This document shows, in pieces, positions 44,722 through 54,344 of a stretch of 64,000 nt of DNA. A model generated the notes under the pieces. It worked only from the letters and a program-made list of their open reading frames with translations. It did not search any database and was not told where the DNA came from. Both the position numbers and the translations under genes were made by a program. Origin of the DNA: an alpha proteobacterium BAL199 (GTDB taxonomy: Bacteria; Pseudomonadota; Alphaproteobacteria; Thalassobaculales; Thalassobaculaceae); contig ABHC01000005.1 in the NCBI GenBank assembly GCA_000171835.1, forward strand, positions 1 to 64,000, read 5' to 3'. The stretch's first letter is position 1; each line of letters begins with the position of its first letter.

Positions 44722-46044
44722 TCACCGTTGGTAGTATTTCCCGCTTATCTCATTGATTTCAGTCGGAATTGCATTGTGCCAGGCGGTCGCCGACTGTAGA
44801 CGGATGGCGAGGGCAAGCAGGTCGCCATCGCTTCCGGCCCGACCCACGATCTGCAGCCAGACCGGCAGTCCGCGATCATCGAAACCGACCGGCAAGGCCA
44901 CCGCCGGAAAGCCGAGATAGTTCACGAACCGGGTGTAGGCGCTGAGGGCATACAGGGTCCGAGGCGTGAATTCGGGCGAGCCCGGTGTTACCTCGACCAA
45001 CGGCGGTGTGCGGACCGGCATCACCGGCAGAACGACGAAGTCGGCTCCCGCGAACAACCGGTCTTCCGCCGCCTTCACCGCCTCGCCGCGCGCTGCCAGA
45101 CTGTCCGCGAGTTGGTCATCGCCGATCGAGCCTCCCTTGGCTAGGCGCTTGGCCATGACCGGATCGCACCGGCCCTGCTCGATGACCGGCGCCCAGGTCC
45201 GCCACGCTTCGGCCTGCATCACGAGCAACGTCTGCTCGCCAATCTCCCGCATGAACTCCAATGCATCGACCCGACGATCAGACGAGGCGGCTGACAGAAG
45301 CTGGTTGATGCCATCGCGACACGCTCGCTGCACCGGCTCCTCGCAGGCCGACAGGGCGTCCACGACGACCGCGATGGTCGGCCGCGACGTGTCGGACTGA
45401 ACGACCTGTCCGGAGGTCAGGACCTGCGCAACCGAAGCGATTTCGATCGCGCTCTGGCCCAGCACACCGATGGTGTCCAGGCTGGGGGACAGCGCCATGG
45501 TTCCGTCCACGGGGACCAGGCCCCAGGTCGGCTTCCAGGCGGTAACCCCGCAGGCCTGGGCCGGGATGCGTACCGAACCGCCTGTATCTGAGCCGAGAGC
45601 GACGACCGCCGCCCCCGATGCCACGGCGGCCGCCGGTCCGGAGGACGAACCGCCTGGTGCGAACGCTGTATTCCAGGGATTTCTCGCCGTTCCGGCGCCC
45701 GACGGCTCATAGGCCAACGCGGTCATGCGGGTGAATCCGACCCGAACCGCACCAGCCTGATCCAGAAGCGTTAGAACCGACGCCTGTTTCGTTGTCCCGA
45801 GATCCGGAGCGGCAGGCAGGCCACAGGACGGACGGCGGTTCGCCGAAGCGATCATATCCTTGACGGCATACGGTAGGCCGACCAACGCACCACCCGCGGG
45901 CATAGGTGCCGGAACCTCGAATTCCACAAAGACATCGAGTTGCTCTTGAAGCGCCCGTGCCAGGCTCTGACACCGAGAAAGCGCTGCCGAACGCCCTGAT
46001 TCCGGCAACGACGACCAGTCCGGCCAACGATCCGATGCAGTCAC
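44722..46044 (-). CDS. Amidase (amidase signature family)
   Basis: 440 residues with the Ser-cisSer-Lys triad region intact. Lys is in LPYAVKDMIAS, the cis-Ser in FAPGGSSSGPAAAVASG and the nucleophile in GSDTGGSVRIPAQACG. Cytosolic; cleaves an amide to acid and ammonia. It precedes the TRAP operon on the same strand, so transporter, amidase and PuuE-like deacetylase may serve one amide substrate. The TRAP genes have their own operator and probable promoter after it. Confidence 0.92.
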   Translation of the reverse strand: MTASDRWPDWSSLPESGRSAALSRCQSLARALQEQLDVFVEFEVPAPMPAGGALVGLPYAVKDMIASANRRPSCGLPAAPDLGTTKQASVLTLLDQAGAVRVGFTRMTALAYEPSGAGTARNPWNTAFAPGGSSSGPAAAVASGAAVVALGSDTGGSVRIPAQACGVTAWKPTWGLVPVDGTMALSPSLDTIGVLGQSAIEIASVAQVLTSGQVVQSDTSRPTIAVVVDALSACEEPVQRACRDGINQLLSAASSDRRVDALEFMREIGEQTLLVMQAEAWRTWAPVIEQGRCDPVMAKRLAKGGSIGDDQLADSLAARGEAVKAAEDRLFAGADFVVLPVMPVRTPPLVEVTPGSPEFTPRTLYALSAYTRFVNYLGFPAVALPVGFDDRGLPVWLQIVGRAGSDGDLLALAIRLQSATAWHNAIPTEINEISGKYYQR

Positions 46045-46203
46045 GATCGATCCTCCTTGCCGTCACGGCGTGTCCCGCCGGGAACTGCTGGACGCCGGCG
46101 GCCCCAACGCACGACACTGCATCGGTCATAGCACGTCCACCTTTCTTCACCCGCCGAACGATCCGCTCGCTTCTGACGAAACCGATCCCATGAGCACCAA
46201 TCG

Positions 46204-47403
46204 ATGACTGCATTCGGCGCCTGCATCCCCGTCTGGGTCCGAACCGCCATCGGCGCCCAGGCGACGCTGCTGGTGGGGATGGGGCTAGGGCGCTTCTCGT
46301 ACTCACCCATGGTGCCGGCGTTGATCCAATCCGGAGCGCTGTCTCCGCCGGAGGCCGGCTATGTCGGGGCCGCCAACCTCGGCGGCTATCTAGTCGGCGG
46401 ACTGGCAGTGCCGTGGCTGCTGCGCCGTTCCGACGCGTTCGCGATCCTGCGAACCTGCCTCATCCTGTCGTTCATCGCCCTGTGCGCCAGCGCGGTGCCG
46501 GCGGGGTTCGTGTGGCTGATCGCCTGCCGCGGGGTGCTCGGCATAACGGTGGCCGTCATGATGATCCTGGCGATCGCGACGGTGACCGCCAACGCGCCGC
46601 CCGGCCGCCTCGGCCAAGCAGCGGGCATCGCGTTCACCGGGGTCGGCTTAGGCATCTTCATCTCAGCCGCGGCCCTGCCGTTCCTGCTGGATCGCGGCCT
46701 GGTCTGGGCCTGGATCGGCGCCGCCGCGATCGGCGCCGTCGGTCTGGTCCTCGGGCTTTGGGGTTGGAGCGCCCGATCGCGTGCCTTTCGCCCGGTCGGC
46801 GTCGGCTCCCAGACGCAATCCATACCCCGGCCTCGCCGGATGAACACCGACGCGATCCGACTGGTGATCGCCCAGGGCCTGTTCTCGGTCGGCTTGGTGC
46901 CGCACTCGATCTATTGGGTCGACTACCTGGTGCGCGAACTGAACTGGTCCATGGCCGAAGGAAGCTGGCAGTGGACCCTGTTCGGTGTCGGGGCGGTCGT
47001 CGGCACCGTGGCCTGGGGCCGGTTGGCCGACCGCATCGGGTTCTCGCATGCGCTGGCGGCGGTGTTCGCCAGCCTGGCGCTCGGCATTGCGTTGCCGTTG
47101 GTTGCCCCCAGCCTGGCAACGGTGATCTTCTCGTCCCTGGTCGTCGGCGCCCAGCCCGGTCTGTCGGCCGTCATCGCCGGACGGGCGCAACAGGCCATGG
47201 GTTCCGGCTCGATGCTGGGGCTTTGGCGCTGGATGGTCCTGGCGGTCGGCACCGGCCAGATGGTCGGCGGCTACGGGCTGGTCGCGCTGTTCAACGGCCG
47301 GGGCAGCTACCTGGAGGTCTTCCTGATCGGCTCGGCCGCCATGCTCGGCGGCGCGATCCTCGCCCTCGGCCTGGGCAAGGACCGGCCGCCGTCATCCCCG
47401 TGA
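46204..47403 (+). CDS. MFS transporter, YbfB/YjiJ type
   Basis: 399 residues, about 12 helices. GMGLGRFSYSPMVPALIQSG near the N-terminus is the YbfB/YjiJ family hallmark; AGYVGAANLGGYLVGGLAVP follows. WGRLADRIGFSHALAAVF is the second-half MFS loop. Substrate unknown. It is divergent from the amidase gene over a 159-bp gap. Confidence 0.86.
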   Translation: MTAFGACIPVWVRTAIGAQATLLVGMGLGRFSYSPMVPALIQSGALSPPEAGYVGAANLGGYLVGGLAVPWLLRRSDAFAILRTCLILSFIALCASAVPAGFVWLIACRGVLGITVAVMMILAIATVTANAPPGRLGQAAGIAFTGVGLGIFISAAALPFLLDRGLVWAWIGAAAIGAVGLVLGLWGWSARSRAFRPVGVGSQTQSIPRPRRMNTDAIRLVIAQGLFSVGLVPHSIYWVDYLVRELNWSMAEGSWQWTLFGVGAVVGTVAWGRLADRIGFSHALAAVFASLALGIALPLVAPSLATVIFSSLVVGAQPGLSAVIAGRAQQAMGSGSMLGLWRWMVLAVGTGQMVGGYGLVALFNGRGSYLEVFLIGSAAMLGGAILALGLGKDRPPSSP

Positions 47404-47896
47404 CCCACTCTCAGCCAGCGCTCAGCGCGACGCCGTCCCGCCCCGGATCGGCCGCTCCATCCAGCCGGTCCGGCAGGATGCGGATGCCGTGCACCCAGCC
47501 GATGGTGTGACCGAACGGGTTGCGGATCACCTCATAGCCCTGCGCTTCGAGTTCGCGCATCAGGTAGCGCGGGATCCGGTTCGAGACGTCAATGGCGTTG
47601 CTGGTCGACGAGAACCGCGGCGCGCTCACCGCCTCTCCCATGGTCATACCGAAGTCGATGACGTTCAGAATCGCCTGCAGCACCCCCATCACGATCTGCG
47701 TTCCGCCCGGCGCGCCCAGCACCAGCAGCGGCTTGCCGTCCTCGAACACGATGGTCGGGCACATGGCGCTGAACCGCGCCTTGCCGGGCGCGATGCTGCC
47801 GGCCCGGCCGGGGCGCGGGTCGAACACCCCCATGCAGCCGTTGTACATGAAGCCCAGTCCGTCGGTGATCACGCCCGATGGCATGCCTAGGGAATG

Positions 47897-49222
47897 GGAC
47901 AGTTTGATCTACCGGTCTGCGGTGAGGGCCTGATTTGATCTCGGTCGTGATCCAGCCGTCGAGGCACGGCTCCTGTGTTTGTGGATGAGTTCGGAGGCGG
48001 GGTTCCACCTGTCGGAGGTGCTGACAACTCCCAGGCTGCCCGTCAGGTCGCTTGTGATGTCGTCTCCAACCAGATCAGCCGGCGCATGTTGTAGGCCAGA
48101 TTGGCGAGCCCGATCTTGATGGTTGCGCGGTCGATCCCGACGGTTCGTATGAACAGTCCCATGCGGGCCTTCTGCTCGGCGAACACATGCTCGACCGCCG
48201 ATCGGATCTTCGACCGCGCCCGGTTCGCGCGGCGGTGGGGCTCCGGCATCGCCTGCCCCTTGGGCTTCCTGAAGTGCACCATCGACCGGCGGCCGGCCGA
48301 GCGGATCGCCGCCTCGTTGACCTTTGAGCGGTAGGCGGTGTCGGCCCACACCGGGCTGGAGAAGGCGTCCGGATCGAGCAGGCCGGGCAACCGCGCGCCG
48401 TCATGTGCCGCGGCATGGCTCACCGTCCAACGCCGGATCAGCCGGTAGCGGCGATCGATGTTGACGTGGCTCTTGTAACCGAACATCGGGATCATCAGTG
48501 CCTCGGCGCTCCGCTCGGAGGTCGCCACCGGCCCGTCGCGTCCCGGCTTCGGCTTACGGCGACCGCGCTTGACCGTCCAACGCGCCGTCGTGTCCTTGTG
48601 GGCAGCCTTGGCCGGACGGTCCGGCCAGATCTCGCGGGCCGTCGCACCGGCCTTGATCCGAGCCTTCTCCGCGTCGCTCAGGCGCTGCTTCGGCGCCTCG
48701 ACGATCGAGGCGTCGATCACCTGGCCGCCAAGCGCGAAGTAGCCGCGATCCTTCAACGCCGCATCGAACCGGGCGAACAGCGCCTCGATCGCACCGGCTG
48801 CCACCAGCGCTTCGCGGAACCGCCAGATCGTCGAATAATCCGGCACCGCGTCGCCGAGCCCCAGCCCCAGGAACCGCATGAACGTCAGTCGATCCTGGAT
48901 CTGGTACTCCGCCTGCTCGTCCGACAGCCCGTAGAGCGCCTGCAGCACCAGGATCTTGAACATCAGCACCGCGTCGCTCGGCGGACGGCCGCCCTTCGAG
49001 CGCTCCGAGCGGCCCAAGGCCCGGTCCAGTTCCGGTCGAAAGATCTCGAAGTCGACCACCCTGGCCAAGCGCTCCAGAGGATCACCGGTCTTGCTCAATA
49101 CTCCGAGACGATCATCGAGATCGAAGAACCCTGGCTGACCGACCATTCCACGCCTCCCATCGACAACACCGCGATGGAATCACGCACACCGGCTACACGC
49201 CAGCCAGTTCTGCAAACCGTCC
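47897..49222 (-). mobile_element. IS5-type insertion sequence
   Basis: 1326 bp. Ends are GGACAGTTTGATCTACCGG and, read inwards from the other side, GGACGGTTTGCAGAACTGG, which match at most outer positions. It is flanked by the 4-bp direct repeat AATG (47893-47896, 49223-49226). One transposase gene on the minus strand. It interrupts the second ggt. Confidence 0.9.
48043..49146 (-). CDS. IS5 family transposase
   Basis: 367 residues. The N-terminal DUF772-type domain has PLERLARVVDFEIFRPELD, GGRPPSDAVLMFKILVLQAL and VPDYSTIWRFREAL. The DDE core has GGQVIDASIVEAPKQR (first Asp), SSPVWADTAYRSK (second Asp) and SAVEHVFAEQKARMGLF (Glu). Intact and apparently full length. Confidence 0.92.
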   Translation of the reverse strand: MVGQPGFFDLDDRLGVLSKTGDPLERLARVVDFEIFRPELDRALGRSERSKGGRPPSDAVLMFKILVLQALYGLSDEQAEYQIQDRLTFMRFLGLGLGDAVPDYSTIWRFREALVAAGAIEALFARFDAALKDRGYFALGGQVIDASIVEAPKQRLSDAEKARIKAGATAREIWPDRPAKAAHKDTTARWTVKRGRRKPKPGRDGPVATSERSAEALMIPMFGYKSHVNIDRRYRLIRRWTVSHAAAHDGARLPGLLDPDAFSSPVWADTAYRSKVNEAAIRSAGRRSMVHFRKPKGQAMPEPHRRANRARSKIRSAVEHVFAEQKARMGLFIRTVGIDRATIKIGLANLAYNMRRLIWLETTSQAT

Positions 49223-50543
49223 AATGGGTCATCGACACGCAGTTGCCGTCGGCGTCGACCACCGAGACGTGAGTTGTGTCCTTGGGAACCACGTCCGCTG
49301 GCTGCAGCCGAGAGACCTCCGCCTTCACGCCGTGTCGGATGTCTTCGGCTAGTTCGGCTGCGTACACTTTGGAGGTCAGGCGGTCGATCGGGATGTCGAC
49401 GAACGCCGGATCACCGACCAACCGGTCCTTGTCCACGGTCGCCCGCTTCATGGTCTCGCACACCACTCGGATGAACTCCGGCGTGTTGTGGCCGAGTGCG
49501 GCGAGATCGAACTGCTCCAGGATGTTCAGCATCTCCAGCAGCATGATTCCGCCGCCGGGTGGCTGGTTGGTGGCGATGCGTCGGCCCCGGTAGGTGCCGT
49601 CCAGCGGCGCCACCCGCTTCGGTCGGTAACTTTCCAGATCGGCCTTGGTGATCAACCCACCGTGTGCCGCCATGTCGGCAACGATCCGGTCGGCGATCTC
49701 ACCGCGATAGAACACGTCGGCGCCGTCCTCGGCGATCTGCCGTAGGGTGGCGGCATAGTCCAGGTTGCGCAGCGGGGCACCGATCCGCTTCGGGGAGCCG
49801 TCCGGCCGGCAATACATGGCACGCCCTGACGCACTGTAAGCCAGCCGATCGGCGCTCGACGCCCGCCCCATGGTGCCCTCGTCGAGCCAGAACGAGTACA
49901 TCGCCGGCCGGACGAAATAGCCGTCCTCCGCCCAGCGGATCGCCGGCTCGCACACCGCCTTCCACGGCAGCCGGCCATGCGCCCGGTGTGCCATTTCATA
50001 TGCCCGCAACGATGCCGGCACGCAGATCGACTGATAGCCGAGGTCGTTGACCTGGCCCTTCAGCACGAAGCCGAAGCCGTCGCGGGTCTCGCCCTCAACC
50101 AGATCGGCCCACATGTCCGGGCGGGCCGCTTTCGGCGCCGGAGCGTGGAAATCCAGGTACTCGTGAACGCTTTCCGCCGGCTTGTAGATCGCCAGGCTGC
50201 CGAAGCCGGCAATGCCGCACATCAGCGGATCGACGACCGTCTGCGCCAACCCGCAGGCGATCGCAGCATCGACGGCGTTGCCCCCGGCACGCAGGATCTC
50301 GATCCCGGCCTCGGCGGCCTCCGGCTGCGGACACACCACCATTCCCCTGTTCGACATTCCCCATCTCCCGCGTCGACGCTTGTGCCAGACCGCAGTTTCC
50401 CATCTTCGGCTCCGCACGCATAGCGAACGCGCATCATCTTCAAAGCGCATCGGCATTCGATTCCACCAGCGAACGCCCCGATCTTCAGGCCAGTCCCCGC
50501 CACGCCGGCGGGCCCACATGTCCAGTACGCAAGGAGATGCGTC

Positions 50544-51002
50544 ATGATGATCCGTCCGGTGATCGCCGCAGCCGCGCTGGTCGCGGCAAGCTATCTTTCG
50601 ACCCCGGTCCATGCGGCCCCGGCGGATGAGGTTACCGCCCTGTACGAACAGTTCGTCGCCGCCCAGAACCGTCATGACCTGACAACCGTGCGGGCTCTTC
50701 TGGTGCCGACCGACGCCTTCGTCTGGGTCAGTGACGGCAAGGCGTTCTGGGGCCCAGAGACCATGATCGAGCGGATGAGCCGCTTCCAGGCCTCGGAGGT
50801 CTGGGAGGTCATCCCGGACCGGGAGCGCCGGCGGTTCATCGACCTGTCGGCCGACAGTGCTTACCTGTACCAGCCCCTGACGCTGCGGATCGGCTCCGCT
50901 GCTCAGCCCGACGCCATCCCATTTCTCGTCAGCGTCCTGTGCGTACAGACCGAAGACGGATGGCGGATCAAGGCGTTGCTCACCACCGTCGAGAAGCCGT
51001 GA
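50544..51002 (+). CDS. Exported NTF2/SnoaL-like protein
   Basis: 152 residues. A signal peptide MMIRPVIAAAALVAASYLST with cleavage near VHAA-P is followed by a cone-shaped NTF2-like domain (EVTALYEQFVAAQNRHD, FVWVSDGKAFWG, GWRIKALLTTVEK). Probably periplasmic. Function unknown. It has a good AAGGAG before the ATG. Confidence 0.78.
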   Translation: MMIRPVIAAAALVAASYLSTPVHAAPADEVTALYEQFVAAQNRHDLTTVRALLVPTDAFVWVSDGKAFWGPETMIERMSRFQASEVWEVIPDRERRRFIDLSADSAYLYQPLTLRIGSAAQPDAIPFLVSVLCVQTEDGWRIKALLTTVEKP

Positions 51003-51137
51003 CGCCAGCTGGTCGCTGAATCAGGTCGCGGATGCTCGCGTTGCATCGACACCATAGAGACCCGGCATTTCCACCGACCGACCTGCAACGTCACCTTCAA
51101 GACACGGCACTATCACCGCACTCAGGAGGGATCCGAC

Positions 51138-51839
51138 ATGAACGTCACCTACGCCGTCCGCGTGCCCAGCATCCGGACCTTCACCGCACTCGTCGCTGGT
51201 GGCTACCGGATCGTCGAACGCGGGGGCGTCAAGGTCGGCGTCGTCGGACAGGCATTCCCCTACACGCCGATCGCCAACCCGCGCTGGATGTTCCCGAACT
51301 GGTCGTTCGGCATCCGCGAGAACGACGTCGCCAAGAACGTCGCGGCGGTGCGGGAGGAAGGTGCGGAATTGGTCGTCCTGCTCTCGCACAACGGCTTCGA
51401 CGTCGACCGCAAGCTAGCCGGCCGAGTGCCCGGCATCGACGTCACGGTCGAGGACCTGCACAACGCCTGCGCGATGACCTATCCGGCGGCGTACCGCTCG
51501 CCGATGACCGGAGCCTTCCTGAAGGAAATCCTGGAGGACGTCGCCGACAACCTGTTCAACGCCGATCCGTACTACCAGCAGGGCGGCGACATGGTCCGGG
51601 TCGGCGGTATGGGCTATCGGATCAACCCAACAGCCGCCATCGGCAGCCGGATCTCCGAAATGACCGTGCTGAAGACTGGCGAAGCGATCGATCCCAAGCG
51701 TGAATACGTGGTAGCCGGCTGGGCATCGGTCAACGAGGCGACCGAGGGTCCGCCGATCTGGGACGTGGTGGAAGGTTATCTCGCCCGTAATCCGGTCGTT
51801 CGCCTGGAAGAAAACCGCTCGGTCAAGGTGACGTCATGA
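51138..51839 (+). pseudogene. soxB: soxB remnant (thiosulfohydrolase) with two large deletions
   Basis: SoxB is a periplasmic dimanganese hydrolase of the thiosulfate-oxidising Sox system, about 560 residues long. Here 233 residues remain. From GGYRIVERGGVKVGVVGQAF through YTPIANPRWMFPNWSFGI to LLSHNGFDVDRKLAGRVPG the sequence is SoxB. It then jumps from GIDV straight to TVEDLHNACAMTYP, skipping about 150 residues including the GHTHD metal motif. The C-terminal part with DVADNLFNADPYYQQGGDMV is good. The N-terminal 200 or so residues with the signal peptide and first metal ligands are also gone and replaced by unrelated codons. AGGAGGG precedes the ATG. It overlaps soxC by 4 bp. Inactive. Confidence 0.88.
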
Positions 51840-53158
51840 GCCACCAAGCATCGCCAAAGCCAACGATGACCCCGCAGAGCCCAAAGACCGACCGACCCGG
51901 CGCCAGCCGCCGGCAGTTCCTGTCATCCGGCCTGCTGGCCGGCGGTGCCGCCGTCGCCTCCGGCTTGGGGGTTGGGCGCTCCGCGTCCGCCGCTGGCGAC
52001 CCGGCGATCACCGAGGTCCAGGACTGGAACCGCTATCTCGGCGACGGCGTGGTCAGCCGCCCATACGGCACGCCGTCGCAATTCGAGTCCCAGGTGGTTC
52101 GGCGTGACGTCGAATGGCTGACAGCCTCGCGGGAAAGTTCGGTCAGCTTCACGCCGCTGCACGAACTGGACGGCATCATCACGCCGAACGGCCTGTGCTT
52201 CGAACGCCACCACGCCGGCGTCGCCGAAATCGAGCCGTCCAAGCACCGGCTGATGATCAACGGCCTGGTCGACACTCCGCTGGTCTTCACCATGCAGGAT
52301 CTCATGCGGTTCCCGCGCGAGAACCACGTGTACTTCCTGGAGTGCGCCGCCAACTCCGGCATGGAGTGGCGCGGCGCCCAATTGAACGGCTGCCAGTACA
52401 CCCATGGCATGGTGCATTGCGTGGTCTACACTGGCGTGCGGCTGAAGCACCTGCTGGACGAAGCCGGCCTCAAGCCGTCGGCCAAGTGGCTGCTGCCGGA
52501 AGGTGCCGACGCGTCAGCGATGACCCGGTCGATCCCGCTGGAGAAGGCGCTCGACGACTGCCTTGTCGCCTTCAAGATGAACGGCGAGGCGTTGCGCCCC
52601 GAACAGGGCTACCCGGTCCGTCTGGTCGTTCCCGGCTGGGAAGGCAACATGTGGATCAAGTGGCTTCGCCGGATCGAGGTCGGCGACCAGCCCTGGCAGC
52701 AGCGCGAGGAAACCTCGAAATACACCGACCTGTTGGCCAACGGCACCGCCCGGCGCTTCACCTGGGTGATGGACGTGAAGTCGGTGATCACCAGTCCGAG
52801 CCCGCAAGCGCCCATTACTCACGGCCGCGGCAAGGCCGTGATCTCCGGCTTGGCGTGGTCGGGGAACGGACGGATCAAGCGGGTCGACGTGTCGCTCGAC
52901 GGCGGCCGCAACTGGACGACCGCCCGGCTCGACGGGGTCAGCCTGCCGAAGGCGCTGCATCGCTTCTATCTGGATTTCGACTGGGACGGCTCGCCGCTGC
53001 TGCTGCAGTCCCGGGCGATCGACGAAGCCGGGTTCGTGCAACCGACCAAGGATGCGTTGCGGGCCGCCCGCGGGTCGAACTCGATCTACCACAACAACGG
53101 CATCCAGACTTGGCATGTCAAAGCCGACGGGACGGTCGAGAATGTTGAAGTTTCCTGA
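51836..53158 (+). CDS. soxC: Sulfur dehydrogenase molybdenum subunit SoxC
   Basis: 440 residues, sulfite-oxidase family. The Tat signal is ASRRQFLSSGLLAGGAAVAS. The molybdopterin domain contains the Mo-ligating cysteine in YFLECAANSGMEWRGAQLNG. GYPVRLVVPGWEGNMWIKWL and the C-terminal dimerisation domain (VISGLAWSGNGRIKRVDVSL, NGIQTWHVKADGTVENVEV) are complete. SoxCD oxidises the sulfane sulfur bound to SoxY in the periplasm. It overlaps soxD by 17 bp. Confidence 0.95.
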   Translation: MSHQASPKPTMTPQSPKTDRPGASRRQFLSSGLLAGGAAVASGLGVGRSASAAGDPAITEVQDWNRYLGDGVVSRPYGTPSQFESQVVRRDVEWLTASRESSVSFTPLHELDGIITPNGLCFERHHAGVAEIEPSKHRLMINGLVDTPLVFTMQDLMRFPRENHVYFLECAANSGMEWRGAQLNGCQYTHGMVHCVVYTGVRLKHLLDEAGLKPSAKWLLPEGADASAMTRSIPLEKALDDCLVAFKMNGEALRPEQGYPVRLVVPGWEGNMWIKWLRRIEVGDQPWQQREETSKYTDLLANGTARRFTWVMDVKSVITSPSPQAPITHGRGKAVISGLAWSGNGRIKRVDVSLDGGRNWTTARLDGVSLPKALHRFYLDFDWDGSPLLLQSRAIDEAGFVQPTKDALRAARGSNSIYHNNGIQTWHVKADGTVENVEVS

Positions 53159-54251
53159 ACTCGCCCTGCTGTGCGGCCTAGCGTTGCTGCTCGCTGCCCC
53201 GGTCGAGGCCGCTGGCGACCCCGAGAAGGGTGCTGCCGTGTTCAAGAAATGTGCGGCCTGCCATCAGGTCGGCGACGACGCCAAGAACCGCATCGGGCCG
53301 CATCTGAACGGGTTGATCGGTCGGACCGCCGGGGCCCTCGACGGTTTCAAGTATTCCAAGGCGATGCAGGACGCCGGAGCCGGCGGCATGGTGTGGACCG
53401 TCGAAACCCTCGACGCCTACCTCGAGTCGCCCCGCACAGCGGTGAAGGGTACCCGAATGGCCTTTCCGGGCCTGAAGGACGCCGACGACCGGGCTGACGC
53501 CATCGCCTATCTGGCGGAATACTCGAAACAGGCGACTGCACCCGCCGAAACCAAGACCACTGCGGCACCAGCCGAAAGCCCTGCTCCTGCGACAGCCGCC
53601 GAGACCGCTACCGGAACATCTGCCGACCAACCGGTCCCGACGCACGGCGTTCTTCACCTCGGCCGGGTGGCAACGCCTGATGAGATCGCAGCCTGGGACA
53701 TCGACGTACGGCCTGACGGCGCTGGTTTGCCTGCCGGCAAAGGCACCGTCGCCCAGGGCGAGGTGCTGTTCACCGAGCGCTGCGCGTCCTGCCACGGCGA
53801 TTTCGGCGAAGGCACAGGGCGCTGGCCGGTTCTCGCCGGTGGACGGGATACGCTGAAGAACGACCGACCGGAGAAAACCATCGGCTCGTACTGGCCGTAC
53901 CTGTCGACGGTCTACGACTACGTCCGCAGGGCCATGCCGTATGGCGACGCCCGGTCGCTCAACGATGACGAGGTGTACGCGATCACCGCCTACCTGCTGT
54001 ACCTGAACGATGTGGTGACCGATGACGCGTTCGTACTGTCGAGCGATAACTTCTCCGACGTGCGCCTGCCTAACGAAGCCAACTTCACCGACGATACCCG
54101 ACAACAGGAAGCCCACTACACGGCACCGACCGAGCCTTGCATGCGCGACTGTAAAGCCGACGTGACGATCACCTCACGAGCGCGGGTGTTGAACGTGACC
54201 CCCGACGGCGGCGGCGACAGCGACAGCGAAGCGGCCACCAAGGTCGACTAA
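53142..54251 (+). CDS. soxD: Sulfur dehydrogenase dihaem cytochrome SoxD
   Basis: 369 residues. A signal peptide with cleavage near VEAA-G is present. There are two c-type haem motifs: CAACH in FKKCAACHQVGDDAKNRIGP, and CASCH in FTERCASCHGDFGEGTGRWP. A Pro/Ala/Thr-rich linker (about 125-165) separates the two domains. Electron acceptor for SoxC. The Asp/Ser-rich C-terminal tail is unremarkable. Start ATG lies inside the end of soxC. Confidence 0.94.
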   Translation: MLKFPELALLCGLALLLAAPVEAAGDPEKGAAVFKKCAACHQVGDDAKNRIGPHLNGLIGRTAGALDGFKYSKAMQDAGAGGMVWTVETLDAYLESPRTAVKGTRMAFPGLKDADDRADAIAYLAEYSKQATAPAETKTTAAPAESPAPATAAETATGTSADQPVPTHGVLHLGRVATPDEIAAWDIDVRPDGAGLPAGKGTVAQGEVLFTERCASCHGDFGEGTGRWPVLAGGRDTLKNDRPEKTIGSYWPYLSTVYDYVRRAMPYGDARSLNDDEVYAITAYLLYLNDVVTDDAFVLSSDNFSDVRLPNEANFTDDTRQQEAHYTAPTEPCMRDCKADVTITSRARVLNVTPDGGGDSDSEAATKVD

Positions 54252-54344
54252 CTTCGCTCGCCATCGGCGACATGCCGGGTGACACTGGGGCACGGCACTT
54301 CAGATCGGTTTCACTGGCCTGGAGCGCGCCAAGGAGGACCAGCC

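Larger units (their letters stand above)
47411..50357 (-). pseudogene. ggt: Gamma-glutamyltransferase gene split by an IS5-type element
   Basis: N-terminal piece 50357-49223 and C-terminal piece 47892-47411 join in frame as MTH-SLGMPSGVITDGLGF to give 538 residues. The N-terminal piece has ILRAGGNAVDAAIACGLAQT. The nucleophile region is VPKDTTHVSVVDADGNCVSM (Thr of TTH). The C-terminal piece has MYNGCMGVFDPRPGRAGSIA and LGAPGGTQIVMGVLQ. The element lies just after the nucleophile strand, so neither piece can work alone. The gene would be intact if the element excised with one AATG repeat. This is a second ggt beside the one at 20.8 kb, from a different branch. Confidence 0.93.
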
